From Rhopalosiphum padi (Eukaryota; Arthropoda; Insecta; Hemiptera; Aphididae), in the NCBI RefSeq assembly GCF_020882245.1, contig NC_083599.1, positions 55,082,748 to 55,146,747 on the forward strand: a stretch of 64,000 nt of DNA, written 5' to 3'. Below are positions 12,449 to 24,949 of the stretch, one piece after another. Position numbers and translations under genes: made by a program. Below the pieces are notes generated by a model. That model did not search any database and was not told the origin of the DNA. It was given only the letters and a program-made list of their open reading frames with translations. Numbering within the stretch: the first letter of the stretch is position 1; every line of letters starts with the position of its first letter.

Positions 12449-15000
12449 TATTTTTTTTTTTTTTTTAAATAACGTTTATTTAAATATTTACAATCTATAT
12501 TAAAATATATACAATAAGTAAATAGGAGGGGGGAATGACGGTGATGAGGCGGTAAAAAGAGTAGCTCATAGTAAGCACCTCTTTATATGAATATGAGTTT
12601 AGTAATTATAAATTATTTAGAAGGTCTCTGGACCATTTTCGGCATTTCTGGTTTAAGCATCTATACGTGGAAGTGTTTAAATTCGCAATTGGGATATGAG
12701 TTGGTTTGAGTGGTATTGCATTTTGGAGTGGAGTCTTTGGTTGTAGGTGATCGCAGTCTTGTTAATGGAACTTTAAGGTCTTCATGTAAGGCTACGTATG
12801 TGCGAATCATAGGGCTTTGGTGACCATACGGAGGCAGATGGATTGGAACACTTGAATTGTTCTGAAATTTGAAGGTTTAGCAGTGCCCCAGAGAGCGATG
12901 CTGTAGGACCAGATCAGTCGGAGGAAACTTTTGTAAAGAAGTAAACGGTTGAAAATGCTCATATTGAATTCGAGGAGTGGCCGAATCAGGTGTAGACGAG
13001 AGTAAGTTTTCTTCATTTCGATGGAGGTCGCAATTAGATCAACTACTCGATATAGTTGGTGAAAATGGCGTGTTTAGGGGGAAAGCCAAATTAGAATTCA
13101 GGTAACGTGGTTTTTCCTGATCAATAGTTTCTTGAGAAGACGTTTTTCAGGATTTTTCCAAGCTCTGGTAAAAGGCTGATTAATCTATATGAGTCCGTTT
13201 TGTCTGGAAGTTTGTTAGGGTTGAGTATTGGGAGTTTTAGCCGGAATATTTTTGACAATTTTGTTGCTTAATTGGTCATAGCCTGGTGGTTTGTTGGTCT
13301 TAAGTGTCTTAATTGATGAAATCTCACCAGGAGTAGTATGTTTGGTAGGTAGGGTCATGGAGATTGGTGAATAAATAAATTTGTTCACATGGTTCAATAT
13401 GAAAAGTGTTAGGGAGAATCTCGTGTGATTTGAATACGTTGGTGAAATTTTAAGCTAGCAGTTCGGCCTTTTCTTGAGACTTTTGGCCAGTTTACGTGGT
13501 TTAAGGTGGGCTTGCTTGGGACTTGAGTATTGATTTTCAATAAAATTGGAGTATGGTCCGAGGCTGGATCGTTTAAGTTGGTTATTGGAGTTTTAAGATG
13601 GTTTGGCAAGTTCGACAAGAAATAGTCGAGAATCTCATGGTGTCTATTTGCGTGTCTTGGCCAGTACGTAGGAGTATCTGGGGACAATGTTTTGGCATAT
13701 GAGGATGATATGATCTTGAGAAGGGAACGGCCTTTTGTGTTGATATATCTAGAGGCCCAGGATTGGTGCTTGGCATTGAAGTCAGCTACAATGATGTATG
13801 TTTGGTTGAGGAAGAGTAAGAAAGTTGATAATTCATTATCAGGATATTGGTATCTAGGGAGGAAGTAAGTAGAAGCAAATGACATTGGAATTCAGTTTAT
13901 AATTATGAAGGAAGCAATGATTTAAAGCTTGTTTGAGGTGTTGGGGGCGGGAGGGAGAATTTGGTATTTTATTGGAGATAAGTAGAGCAGTTCCTTCATG
14001 AGCGGAACCATCTGGGTGATCAGCTTTGAATGCTTCGTATCCGTGGATTTTAAGGAAGTTTTTATTGGTGAAATGTGTTTCTGATAGTATGGCCATGTCA
14101 ATTTGTTTTTCATTTAGAATGTATTGCAGTTCATTGATATTGTTGAGAATTCTGTTAGCATTCCACATTAGGATTGTGAGTGGGCAACTAGACTTGTTAG
14201 CGGCGGCCATCATTGAGTATGAGTTTTTCAATGAAGGTCGTAAGCAACGAGATTAGTGAGTTATAACTTATAAGTAATTTAAGGTCATTAATAAATAAGG
14301 AGAGGTGGTTGGAGAGGTTATTCGCAGATGGTTAGTCCAATTTCGCCCAACTAGACGGGTTAGTTGCTGCAAGAGGTTGAGAAGAATTTGAATTTGGAAG
14401 GGGAGGGTAATGTTGAGACGATGACGTGAACTTTTTGGTTTGATTTATACTGGTATTGTCAATATGTGTGTGATTGGCTCTGGAGTTAAAATTTGAATTT
14501 AGAAGTATTGCCACTGTAGTTAGCAGGGTGAGAGCCTCCACAAAGAGCACATTTAGCTGGTTCGCTTCGGGATTTTTGACACTTGGAGAAGTTGTGGCTG
14601 TCTCCAAAGCGAACGCATCTTGGGGTATGACCTATAACTGAGAACGTTGACATTGGGGGATTTCCTTATTTGTGTGGAGTGCTTCCACTTTGACCTTGGA
14701 GTAACACAGTAAATCAAAAATTTCCTGATTTTACCGAAACTACAGGAGGTCAATGAAAAAAAAGGGAGTGGGGTTTTTGTAGATTTATGAAGAACGTTTG
14801 TAATGTTTTTTACTTGGTAGCATTGTTCGGATAGTTCTTTGGATATATTGTAGTCTATGTCGGTAGATGGATGTAGGTTCCTGATTACAACTCTAAATGG
14901 TTTGCTATCTTTTGACAGGTAAGAATGGAAGGAAACGTTTTCAGTTTTTAGAAATTTAACAACAGATCTGTATTAGTCAGAACTGTAGGTTTGCAAGTTA
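12449..15000 (-). mobile_element. Decayed Jockey-clade LINE, internally deleted
   Basis: On the minus strand, poly(A) appears as poly(T) at 12449-12466. In transcription order the remains are: ORF1-like zinc-knuckle remnants (about 14750-14330, with a frame-shifted CGG.HPANY-like stretch); an endonuclease domain (14231-13409) with LTILMWNANRILNNINEL, IDMAILSETHFT, IIVADFNAKH and SDHTPI; the start of reverse transcriptase (13397-13215) with LKTNKPPGYDQLSNKI; then directly the reverse-transcriptase C-terminal region (13016-12640) with LLLYKSFLRLIWSYSIALWG and FQSICLRMVT. The catalytic reverse-transcriptase core is missing between 13215 and 13016, and frames are broken at several points. It is not functional. 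The 3' end resembles the LINE at 30930-31995. Confidence 0.85.
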
Positions 15001-15121
15001 ACACTTAACACCTTTGGTCGTAGTTTTGCATGAAAAACTAATTGAGTCAGTATTTTTTTTTTAATTTGAGACAGAATGTGTTACGTGAAAAAAATTACGT
15101 GTTTAATGTACTTCGATTTAC

Positions 15122-15585
15122 CTACTTCAAATTCATATGTATACTCGTGATCAAATTTTGCGTTGCAATATATGATCAATTTTGTGTAATGTATCATAAT
15201 GTTCCATACTTCTTTTTTATCATTAAACTTCCATAAATCTATTTTTGTATTACCAGCTATTTGTGTGTTCAGTAATGTTGATATACATCGTTTCACAAAA
15301 TCAATCATTTTGTATGGTATCTGATGAAGAAAACGTTATTTTTTTTATATTAAAGTACAATTAATTTGAAACTTACATTGCCATTTTCAGTGAAAATTCT
15401 TTTATTATTTTCAATAACTTTTACAATAATCTTTAGTGTGTCTATTAACGCTGTTATCATGTAATCATCCACAAATGCATTCTTGTCTTCTTCAGATCGA
15501 ATATAATGACATCTTGGTAACATCAAATTTGATTTAACATTTTTGTAACATTCCAAAGACTGTGCCAAACCATTCAGTATTTCAA
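15122..15585 (-). pseudogene. TTLL3-like tubulin glycylase fragment (two exons)
   Basis: Two adjoining minus-strand exons read through without a stop: an upstream one (about 15585-15377, donor GTAAGT) and a downstream one (15320-15122, acceptor CATCAG, donor GTAAAT), split by a 56-base intron. The reading includes NLMLPRCHYIRSEEDKNAFV and then IPYKMIDFVKRCISTLLNTQ and EVWNIMIHYTKL. From memory this matches the pre-catalytic region of tubulin glycylases TTLL3/TTLL8, where a PRCY motif is followed by an acidic helix and a long helical stretch. The ATP-grasp catalytic region that should follow is absent: a decayed LINE begins about 120 bases downstream. Upstream I find no clean acceptor, and stops appear a few codons before the matching region. 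So it is most likely a truncated duplicate, though the two retained exons and their splice sites look well preserved. Confidence 0.5.
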
Positions 15586-17027
15586 AATATATAAATTAAT
15601 TTTATGCCTAATTAATCAGCATAGTAATTTATAAAATGTATTTATTATAAGCGTTGTATATTCAAGTGTATTACAGTTATCTGTATGTACCTAGTATAAT
15701 TCAATTCATCGTAAAAAATAATTACTTGTAATAACACTCTTTGTGCTGAAACATTTTATGATTATAATAAATAAAATAAAAACACTTATCTGTATCATAT
15801 ACTTATAATGGTTTTGTGTATAATTTGTGTTATAAAAGAAACTTAAGAGGATGTGTTGTCTCCATCTTTAGACGTACAACATAGAACATTTTTGTTTAGG
15901 TTATGATATTTTTGAAACTGCACATTTTAAAATGATCATAATTTACTTAAAAATAATATTATCAATAAAAGACTGCGGGGGGTCCTGAATAATAATCTTA
16001 CCTTTAAATTATATAATAGGAAAGTTCACTTTAATATCAAAACTAACAGCACAACATTGAAACTGGTGAACGAAAACTTTTTATGTTGTACGTGTGTAAC
16101 TGTGTAAGGAGGACACAACATATACGGTACTACGTCCTCTTAAGAATTTTAATTGAACAACATTATACTCAGGTAAACGGTAATTTTATTTTTAGATTAT
16201 AATATATTTTCATCTAATTTTAAAATTGTCCTATTCACTAGGTACGCTAAATAAAGTTTAGTTTAGTATTTTTTTTCATGTCTTAAATTTAATTATTTAA
16301 TCACTTGTAATAACTAATTGATCACATCGAACATAGTGAAAGTAATTTAATTATCAATATTAACTAGGTATCCACTTTCTGGGCCATTATCATTAGGCCT
16401 AATCGTTTGTACTTGGAATAAAACAATAATTTAAACGAATATTGAGTGAAAACTTATTTATTCCAAAATTATAATAGGTACCAATAAGGTACTTGTTAAA
16501 AAGAAGTAAAAAGTTTGATTTAAATATGAACATATTAAGTAATTTTGAGTATCAATATTTTTAGTTAGGTATGTAAAGTTTTAACTTTTACTGTCTTGAT
16601 ACTTAAAATAAAATATAAATTCAATTCGCGATATAGATATAATAAATATATATAATCCAATAATTGTTAAGATATTATAATATACTATATAAAACCTCTT
16701 TAAAAATATATATTATATACCTACCAATAATGTACATTGTACAAGGTATTAAATTATCTGCTGTGTCCTTACTTATATACTTTAAATATTAAGAGAATGG
16801 ATTGTAAATTCATAACAAAAGAATTTCAAAAAGTGTTTATTTTTAGAAATAATATTTAATAAAATCTATTTAAATAATTTCTATTCATATCTATATAGCC
16901 GTATATATAATAACTTAAAATAATGTTGTGAAAAATATGTTGTTCTATATAGCAAAAATGTGCAAATATTTAATTTCTGAAATAATTTTGTTATCTTTTT
17001 TCCATTAAACATAATTATATAATAATA
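15586..17027. other. Intergenic, nothing recognised
   Basis: AT-rich with no convincing open frame. From about 16890 it becomes paralogous to the upstream flanks of gene 4 (from about 24840) and gene 5 (from about 37220), marking the left edge of the duplicated gene unit (shared AAAATATGTTGTTCTA-like and CTGAAATAA stretches). Confidence 0.5.
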
Positions 17028-17140
17028 TATGTATGGATTTATTTTATACTTCCGGCAACTTTTAGAGGTTACAGATCAAGCATGTCATAAAACGGTCATC
17101 AATATATACATTTATTAATAATTTATAATTATTAATCAGT
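17028..17140 (+). promoter_or_regulatory. Promoter of gene 3: conserved block, TATA-like box, TCAGT initiator
   Basis: It holds the same block as upstream of genes 2, 4 and 5 (ATGTATGGATTTATTTTATA, CTTCCGGCAACTTTTAGAGG, AGATCAAGCATGTC). ATATATACA (about 17102-17110) lies about 33 bases before TCAGT (17136-17140). The ATG follows at 17190. Confidence 0.6.
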
Positions 17141-17189
17141 CTTTCTGTTACCAATTTATAAAATTCAATGTTGAAATAAAGTAACTATA

Positions 17190-19434
17190 ATGATAATAAT
17201 GAAAGTGTTTGTTCTCATTGTATTTTTCTCTTTATCTTATGCGAAAACCAATTTTATGCCCAACTTACCTTTGGTAAATAAATAATCTACTTGGTTTATT
17301 AAATATAATATAACATAATTTTTATGTTTACGATTTATTATTACATTTTATTTTTTTCCGAAGTTTCTAATGGAATATGTGTATTTATTAATTTTCCTAC
17401 AGGGAGAATATTGTTTGGTAGTTGAGAAAATATACCCTTGTGAGTCAAAACGTTTAATTCAATATAATGTTTATTTGAGTAAAAAGACATTAAATGTATC
17501 TGAGTTAAAAGGAAATATAACATACTTAGTACCTTTTGACGATACTCTTACAGTAAGTATATATTTAATATAATTAATAATATATTATTTAAATATATAA
17601 CTAGATACTTGCAGGTTGGTACTTAGTTCAAGTTAAAGGGAAATATTCAGTTCTAAGGAATTAAAAGATTGATCATGATTCATGAATTATTAAGTAGAAT
17701 TTTTACTACCTAACACATTATTCAATTTGAACTCAATTTTGTTTTCGTGAAATTTACAATAATATATTATAGAAATTTACATTATTTACTGCTTGAGGAA
17801 TACCGTTTTGTATACAATAGGATATGTCCTTGCCAATCGACATATATATGTTATATTTTATATAGGATATGAATCATCGAGTACGACTGAATTAAAAGGA
17901 AAATTACTATTTTTTTTTTTAATTTGGAAGATACTATTTCATATATTGTATTCATAAAGTTAATAATTGAACATAGAACGATTGAGTAGAAATTACCATC
18001 AACTTTTAAGATATTAAAACAACATTTTTATTCATTTATACAATAATTGCATACGTCATTATCATTGAGTTGTGACTAAAATCACTATGCTTGATTAACA
18101 ATAATTTCTGTTCTTGCACATTAGTTGTAGTAGTTTTTAATTTTAAGATTTTATAACTATACTTTATTTATATTTGTACAATTGTAATGTTCTTATTTCA
18201 GAATATCTAAAACAATGTACAATTTTCTTTATAGCTTGATTTAAATGCTGCTTCCTGGGGTTCGATTGGGGGTTGGAAACCAAATTCAATGGTTTACACT
18301 ACAAAGAATGCATGTAGTAATACGATAAAGGTCCTAGGGAAAGCATGGAATAAAATAAATAATGTCTTTAACTCTTTCAATGCTAGCTGTCCAGTAAGAG
18401 TGGTAATGTATAATACAATTAATTAACTATATATACATTTTCGATTTTTTTTTATGAATGTCATCGAATTTTTATATTATCGTTTATCAAGACATTTTTA
18501 TTAATTTTAGTTTTATTTATTATTAATTTAAATTTCAATTAATTTGTTAGGTAAAATATCTCGAAAATTTAATACAGATCTTACCATAAATTGTTGTTTT
18601 CTGGATCAAAAATATTAAAAATCAAAAGATTCAATATTTTTTTAAACATTAGAATTCTGACAAAATGTTTAAGAATCACGAATATTAATAAAGTCCTTTT
18701 TGTTGAAAATTCATTAATAATTTTATTTTTGTATCTAAGTTTTGAAAACCATTTTTCATTGACATTTTAGGTTCCAATTGTCATGAAATAACTGATTAAA
18801 ATGATAATTATCAATAATTTAATTAATATATAACAATTTAAAAACATTTTTAATTTGAACTTAAACTTTTTTGTATAATAATAACATATTTCATTTATTT
18901 TAAAAATAGAGTGACACTCACAACACCTTAAGTACACTTCTAAAATTTGTAGTATATAAACTATGTTATTACCATTTTTTTTTTTGTTTTTTTTTTTCTT
19001 TAATCAATTAAGTTTTCACATTAAGCGCATACAATTTAAAAATTGAATATCTCTATACATTTATGAACTCTAATGTTTTAATATTACAACAGAGTAGCTA
19101 CATTTTAAATAAGTATGAAGTTTTTCTATATTTATCTTAAAGCAATTTTTCATCAAGATAATATAAAAATTCTCGTACTTACAATTCTTTAGATAATAAT
19201 ATTGTATATAACTAACTTGGTGTGTTTGTATCAATTTATTTTTTAATTTTTCAGGGAACATATACAACAACAGGTTTTAACTTGAAGGAATTATTGTCAG
19301 ACAATAATTTTCCCAAAGTGTATTTTTACGGAAAATATAAAACGACGATTAAGATGAAAAATGTGAGAAATGAAGTAATCGGTTGTTTCGTAATGGAGTA
19401 TAGTCTTTTACGACCTTGGGAAATTCCAATTTGA
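17190..19434 (+). CDS. Secreted DUF1091/ML-like family protein, gene 3 (complete, 4 exons, 193 aa)
   Basis: Exons: 17190-17273, 17403-17552, 18235-18402, 19255-19434; all phase 0, GT-AG. The signal peptide (MIIMKVFVLIVFFSLSYA) is followed by KTNFMPNLPL. Exon 2 starts GEYCLVVEKIYPCES, an extra cysteine in place of the arginine found in the paralogs. Exon 3 has LNAASWGSIGGWKPNS and NASCPV (sequon N-A-S kept). Exon 4 has one extra residue (ELLSDNNFPK), then VYFYGKYK and LLRPWEIPI. It is most similar to gene 4, whose flanks are also paralogous. Intron 2 (682 bases) contains a dead duplicate of exon 2. ATG choice: the first in-frame ATG after the initiator, with a second ATG three codons later. 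It is likely secreted, with two disulfides and two N-glycans; the ligand is unknown. Confidence 0.87.
17795..17941 (+). pseudogene. Fossil duplicate of exon 2 in intron 2 of gene 3
   Basis: It starts 392 bases after the true exon 2. It reads EEYRFVYNRICPCQST, aligning with GEYRIVFEKIYSCEST, then meets a stop at codon 26. The downstream part still aligns at the DNA level (ACTGAATTAAAAGGAAAATT against the exon-2 SELKGN region). The GTAAGT donor is lost. Confidence 0.7.
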
Positions 19435-19782
19435 TTAAATTTGACAAAACAATAATAGAATATGTTATTGTCGTAATTATAATGTCTTTTGTTTTATTTT
19501 TTTCATTATTTGGTAATATCAATAAAATAAACTATACTAGTTATTGCAGAATATTATATCACGTTATATTTTACAGAATAAAATAAAACTGGAGTCTTAA
19601 ACATAAATTATGTTAGTATTTTTAACACTTTTTTTTTAAGATTATCGTAGTACATCAAATGAGACCGTCATTTGTAATGAGTTTGTACTTTCTTAGAAGT
19701 TTATGTACAATAATTCATCAATACAATTACGTATATAGCTCAATGTAATAATTGATGCTTTAGATTGAATTAATTATTGTTA

Positions 19783-19827
<45 letters not shown>

Positions 19828-20554
19828 TAGACACTATTATACGAAGGAAATGTTCTTAAATTATATTCAATTTTATATATTAGTTCTAGTTTACCAGAAT
19901 TCTGAACCACTGATTTAATTTTAACCCAGAACGAACCATAGTATAAAACAGTGAAACTTCTATATTATGGAAATTGTTGAGACCTAATATTTTTTCCATT
20001 TTAGATAAGTTTTCATTTAATAAGTGCAATTTAATACATGTAATACATATTTATTATTTTATTTCGCCTAAATATGATTATACATAATTGACTCAGACAG
20101 AGGTTTTCAACATAAGCTTCATGGCTCCCTAGGCCGTTGTTAATGGTTAGGAATGTATTATCAAGGGAGCCAAGTCAGCAGTAGAATCTAAAAATAAAAT
20201 TGTAATACATTTTATCACCATACAATTGTGATTTGAGAAATTTATAATAAAATATTTTGTTGTTTTAATATAGATTTATTATTTAAATAATTAACAAAAA
20301 TTGGCAATAGTTGTGACTCAGAGTCAGAATTTCATATCAAATTTTTCTAAAATCTTACTTTTAATGCTGAACAATAATTAAATTTAATATATATTAACCC
20401 GACGATAATAATTGAAAAGTTATAAGCATAGTTCAGCCAGTTCAGGGGAATATCTATTAGGGTAATCAGCTACTAAAACATAAAATATTATAATTTTTAC
20501 TTTATATAATAGGAGTGCAGTAAAAAGAATATCTAAAACTTCACATTTGACGTG
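19435..20554. other. Downstream flank of gene 3, paralogous to 28827-29901
   Basis: No gene. The block matches the downstream flank of gene 4 nearly base for base in places (GACTCAGACAGAGGTTTTCA, TTAATGGTTAGGAATGTATT). Poly(A)-signal-like AATAAA motifs lie 80-150 bases after the stop, and the CTTAAACATAAAT motif is shared with genes 1, 4 and 5. Confidence 0.6.
19779..19828. repeat. TTA trinucleotide microsatellite
   Basis: A nearly pure TTA/ATT run. The paralogous site near 29157-29178 is much shorter, so the array changed length after duplication. Confidence 0.8.
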
Positions 20555-21297
20555 TATAACGGGACACCGTTATACTCCATAGGCCCGCAATGTTTTTTTC
20601 GATACGTCGGTCGCCGTGATCGGCCACAATGTTATTAAAACCACTGTAGCTAGCCGATGTTAAATTGTTTTAATTATAAAAAAGGTGTTAATTATGCAAC
20701 TAGAAAACAAAGAAAACGACCAGAAGGAACAACTAAACCACCAATTTACATATTATTAGCGGATCAATAAATAAAATCGACTAAAACACACTATAAATAC
20801 GAGGATTGATCTCCATACAGTTGGAGTACGAGTTTAATCGTACTAACGCCGCTATATTTTATCTATTTCGTTTCTATGACCGACGCTATTTTGCAGTTCG
20901 CCACCAATTAGAGGAGCCGTTCCAGCAGCAGAGTCATTCCAGCCAGAAGAGCAGTTCCAGATATTCTAGCCAGAGGAACTGTTCCAACATATAGAGCTTG
21001 TTCCAGCCCGTGCAGCCAGTAGTAGCCTATCCTTCGGTTTTGCACGATGGGAGTACATTTCGCCTGCTAACACCACTGTGTGAGCGTCAGTCCATATACG
21101 CTCCGGAGGTAAAACTGTGAGTTAACATACACGCACAATTATTATATGTCGTTTGCATTTTTTATTGCAAGCTCAAAGAAGCTATTTAAAACAGTGTATG
21201 TGAAAAGAAAATATTGTGAAATTGATTTTTACTTATATGAAAATAAATGTATGAATTTGTCACCCGCAAATAAAACGGAATTGTAAATTCCGTTACA
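20555..21297 (+). mobile_element. Solo LTR (copy 1) of an LTR retrotransposon
   Basis: It starts TATAACGGGACACC (TGTAACGGGACACC in the sister copy) and ends CCGTTACA. The flanks are CGTG (20551-20554) and TGTG (21298-21301), a decayed 4-base target duplication. It contains a TATA box (TATAAATACGAG, about 20794), a GC-rich transcribed part with a short purine/pyrimidine minisatellite (20905-21020), and AATAAA near 21243. It lacks about 150 bases that the sister LTR at 29902-30806 keeps before GATTGATCTCCATACAG. The internal open frame (20806-20994) reads the minisatellite and is not a gene. Confidence 0.7.
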
Positions 21298-21916
21298 TGT
21301 GCTTGTCACAAAAATGTTGTTAATTTTTCAATTTGATATTTTTAAAATAGATACATATTTAGAGCAAAAAAAAATAAATTTAAGTAAAAACTTAAAAATG
21401 AAAATTGAAAATACATATTATATTGGGGTAAAATATAAATCTATTTAGGAAACCTATTGTGATGATGCATAATATACAATTACGAAATACGAACAGTTAG
21501 GCACGATATTTTCATACTGTATTGTTATATTGGAAGTATTAATAGAATCTATATATTCTATATTGTCATTAAATGTGTTAAGTTCTACCTATAATTAATG
21601 GTTATATGATATTAAAAAGAAAAAATAACAGCGAATAAGTAATAACTATTTATCGTTTGTGTATCGTCTGTTTCCTTGTGCCAAATTGTCACATTATCAG
21701 AATAACAAAAAATAGAATAGTATACAAAATATTAAATTTGAAATAATAACAACAAATTCTGGTTGACAATTTGAATTGAAAAAAAAATGAATTACTTAAT
21801 TCAAGTTCAATTTCATCCTATCCATTGTTATATAAATGCAAGATAACATCATAATAAACATGTACATATAGTTTATCTATATTCTATCTCATCAAAAATA
21901 ATATTCCTGAATTAAA

Positions 21917-21947
<31 letters not shown>

Positions 21948-22453
21948 GATAAAGATATATATAATAATTTATTGGACACCTTCATATTGGGATTATAGTA
22001 CAATATTTTAAATCAATAATGTTTGGTTTTATTATAATATGTGCCCCATTATAGGAAACAAATCGAGCTTTCCTAATATGTATCAAGCTATATTGTTAAA
22101 TATTTTGATGCGCAATGTATGATGCACGATAATTTGACGTATAGGAATAACTAAAAGTTATAACTACGATATGCAGCCGTCTTGCAAAAAAAAGGTTGAA
22201 ATTAACAATAACAATGCACGAACGATACTTAAGCCATTTGATAATCTAGCACTAGAAACTCGAAACTTGATAAAATGATTCAGTTGTAAAAACCGAAACC
22301 GTAACAGTTGAAATTTGAATGGTTTCGATCCCTGCTTAGCTAATACTCATATAAATGCAGTAAATACGATTTCATTTCTTTTTTGTCTATTGTTATTTAT
22401 TTTTAATATAGAATTTAGTATTGTACAAAAAATCTTCATTTTTAAAATACTTA
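21298..22453. other. Intergenic with a duplicated module and a TA microsatellite
   Basis: The stretch 21301-21500 (CTTGTCACAAAAATGTTGTT, then CCTATTGTGATGATGCATAA) belongs to a module seen again in part at 23962-24190, 30807-30890 and 32270-32400. A TA run is at 21919-21948. No gene is seen. Confidence 0.5.
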
Positions 22454-22952
22454 TTAGTTATTGCTACAATTATAACTTACATAAGATTAAAACATTATTT
22501 TTCTGGTAAGTACTTAGTATTTATTTAATTAAGTTCTATATTAACACATATTCAATTTATATTTTTATGTACCTACTTATGACTTATGTATTAACTGTAG
22601 GTACATTTTATTTTTGTACATCTTTTTACACTATAGGTGTATTTCTAGTTATATTATTGCTTGGCAGAATGATAATTTGCTAAGTAATTAAAAAAAAAAT
22701 TGTAACGAGAAAGTGACGTAATTACTTTTCTATTTGAAAAGTAAAATAACTTTATTACATTTATTAAATACACCATTAAGAAAAGCTTCTAAAGATTACT
22801 TGATTAGTTAAAAATTAAATTGTTTTGATTTTTAAGCTAAAGTTGTTCAAATAATTTGTGGTAAATAATTTATTGGTCCAGTATATTGCAGTAAACAGTA
22901 TACAGCTTTATAAATAGTTGGTACTCACGCTACTATGTGAGTGTACTTATAT
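22454..22952. repeat. Duplicated 0.5-kb block (pair of 32519-33007) ending in a small hairpin
   Basis: The two copies share ATTAGTTATTGCT at the left end and ACTCACGCTACTATGTGAGT plus GTACTTA at the right end, with sequence unrelated beyond both ends. The right end can fold as a 6-bp stem (ACTCAC/GTGAGT) with an 8-base loop. Sharp common ends suggest a mobile element or a clean segmental copy. The family is unknown. Confidence 0.5.
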
Positions 22953-23041
22953 ATAGTGTACTATATTAATTCACATTATTCACTTCTCGGGTAATAAAGT
23001 TTTGTTTACAATAATATATGTCCAGGTTAATCAAAAAATAT

Positions 23042-23135
23042 AATGCAATGGTTTATTTTGTATAAGTTATTAATCACAGAGTACAACTGAATTAAAAGGA
23101 AAATTACTAATTTTGTTAAATTTGGAGTAGTATCC
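23042..23135 (+). pseudogene. Orphan fragment of the fossil exon 2 (array family)
   Basis: CAGAGTACAACTGAATTAAA (23077 onward) and the following GGAAAATTACTAATTTTGTT match the 3' half of the fossil exon 2 in genes 3 and 4 (17878-17941, 25798-25860). No other exon of the gene is found beside it. It ends close to the LINE fragment at 23161. Confidence 0.5.
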
Positions 23136-23160
23136 TACCTAATATTTACTTCATATTTAC

Positions 23161-23960
23161 AGCCGAAGCATTAGCCATCCTAATGGCTACAGATATTATA
23201 ATCCATGAAGCCCACTCCAAATTTATCATCCTTAGCGATTCACTGATTACGATAAAAAGTTACAAAACCAATTCAACCCCGTTGATATTGCATCTAAAAT
23301 CCAGAACTATCTTAAGAAAGCTTCCGATTTGGGTAAACATATCACCATCATGTGGATACCCAGACACTCGGGAATAAGAGGTAATGAAATAGCTGACGAA
23401 CAAGCCTCAATAGCCATTAACAACAACGAAACCTTAATAATAAACCAAATATCACATGATGACACAAAAAATACATAAACGAATATAAGTACAAAAAATA
23501 AATGGCAAAGAATTAGGAACCCACAAAATACTAAATTATAGGAAATCAAAAGAAACATCTTCCGTTGGACAAATCCAAAGCTGAACCGGAAAGAGGAGAC
23601 TGTTCTTAACAGACTCCGCATTGGTCACACCAGAATCACCCAGGGTTTCCTGATGGCCAGAGAGAAACCCCTCATTTCCCAAACTTGTGGAACTGCTTTA
23701 GCTGTCAAACACTTAACAGCCGACTGATTAAAGTTCAACCAAGAGCGTGTTGTGAATGGGATATCCTTCAACCTTGACACCGCAATCATGAAAAAAACCT
23801 AAAGATAATTAATTTTACAAAAGAAACTAAATTGTTCAACCTACTATAAAAAAAAAAAAATATGTGTATCCTAATTAATTATGTATTTCATATATCACAA
23901 CCTGTATATAACTAATGGCCTTTGTTGTCGGTGTTTTTAAGATCAAGAAAAAAAAAAAAA
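23161..23960 (+). mobile_element. LINE 3' fragment with RNase H domain (I/Jockey-type)
   Basis: The broken frame reads AEALAILMATDIIIHEAHSK and FIILSDSLITIKSY. After a frameshift it reads ITIMWIPRHSGIRGNEIADE, the DS and H/D landmarks of a retroelement RNase H domain. It continues with LNRKEETVLNRLRIGHTRIT and CGTALAVKHLTAD, a tail typical of these LINEs. The 3' UTR ends in a poly(A) run near 23947-23961. Frameshifts and stops make it inactive. It interrupts the module shared with 21301-21500. Confidence 0.8.
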
Positions 23961-23961
23961 A

Positions 23962-24949
23962 TTGTTAATTTTTAAATTGGAAAATATTAAAATTAGATAC
24001 ATATTTAAAGAATAAATATATAAATTTAAGTAAAAACTTAAAATAAAAATTGGAAATACATATTGTATTGGAGGAAAAAAAATAAATCTATTTGGGAAAC
24101 CTTATAATGCATAATATACAATATCAAATACGAAAAAATAGACACGATATTTCATACTAAATTGTATATTGGTATTATTGGTATTATATGTATGTATTTG
24201 TATTTAATTGGAAAAAAAACAAAGTGGTCCGGAAATTATATTTTTTCTTAATTCAACAGAATGATACAAAACGAACTAAATCGTTTATTTGACCCAATTA
24301 TTTGTGCTTTAATTATTTCAAACAATATAATTTATTTTTTATTGAAAATTTGATAATGATATATTTGAATTAAAAATAAATTGTTTATTATTTTATTATT
24401 GTATATATTATATAGTGTATATACAATTTTAATTGTTATTATTATTCTATATGTGCATAAATATATCTAAACGGTTTAAATCATGAATAAATACGCAATA
24501 TTATTTTTCTTTGTATTGAGCTGAGGCATCAAGAATGATATGTTAGTTTTGTAAAACTATTTTATTAAATTTATGCCACCATAAATATATGCTTAATTAT
24601 ATACAGTAAAATAATATAATATATCATATTATTATCGAATTATTAAAATACGTAAATGAAGTAAATTATATTTATTTTCCCACATAATTGTTTTTGCGTA
24701 AAAATTCCCATTATTCTTGATTTTTTCTTTCTAATTTGGCGCCCGCTAATTGGTTATATTAACACTGAAAAGTAATAAAAACCCCCCAGAATCAGTGAAC
24801 TAATTATTAGTTATTATTACAATATATATTATTATTATATATTAAATAATTTAGAAAAATATGTTCTTCTATTCTGCAAAAATGTGCAAATATTTAATTT
24901 CTGAAATAACTTTATTATCTTTTTTCCATTCAATATAACTATATAATTA
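23962..24949. repeat. Duplicated flank upstream of gene 4, in part paralogous to 33893-34660
   Basis: It shares ATGTATGTATTTGTATTTAA, TCCGGAAATTATATT, ATATGTGCATAAATATATCT and AAAATTCCCATTATTC with the block at 33893-34660. From about 24840 it becomes the conserved upstream flank of the gene family. No gene is seen. Confidence 0.55.

Noticed and set aside
20806..20994. A 62-codon open frame rich in Q and S
   Set aside because: It lies within the solo LTR and reads its minisatellite; the sister LTR does not keep the frame.
22454..22952. Helitron assignment for the duplicated block with a terminal hairpin
   Set aside because: The hairpin is followed by CTTA rather than CTRR, and the 5' end does not begin with TC; the family is left open.
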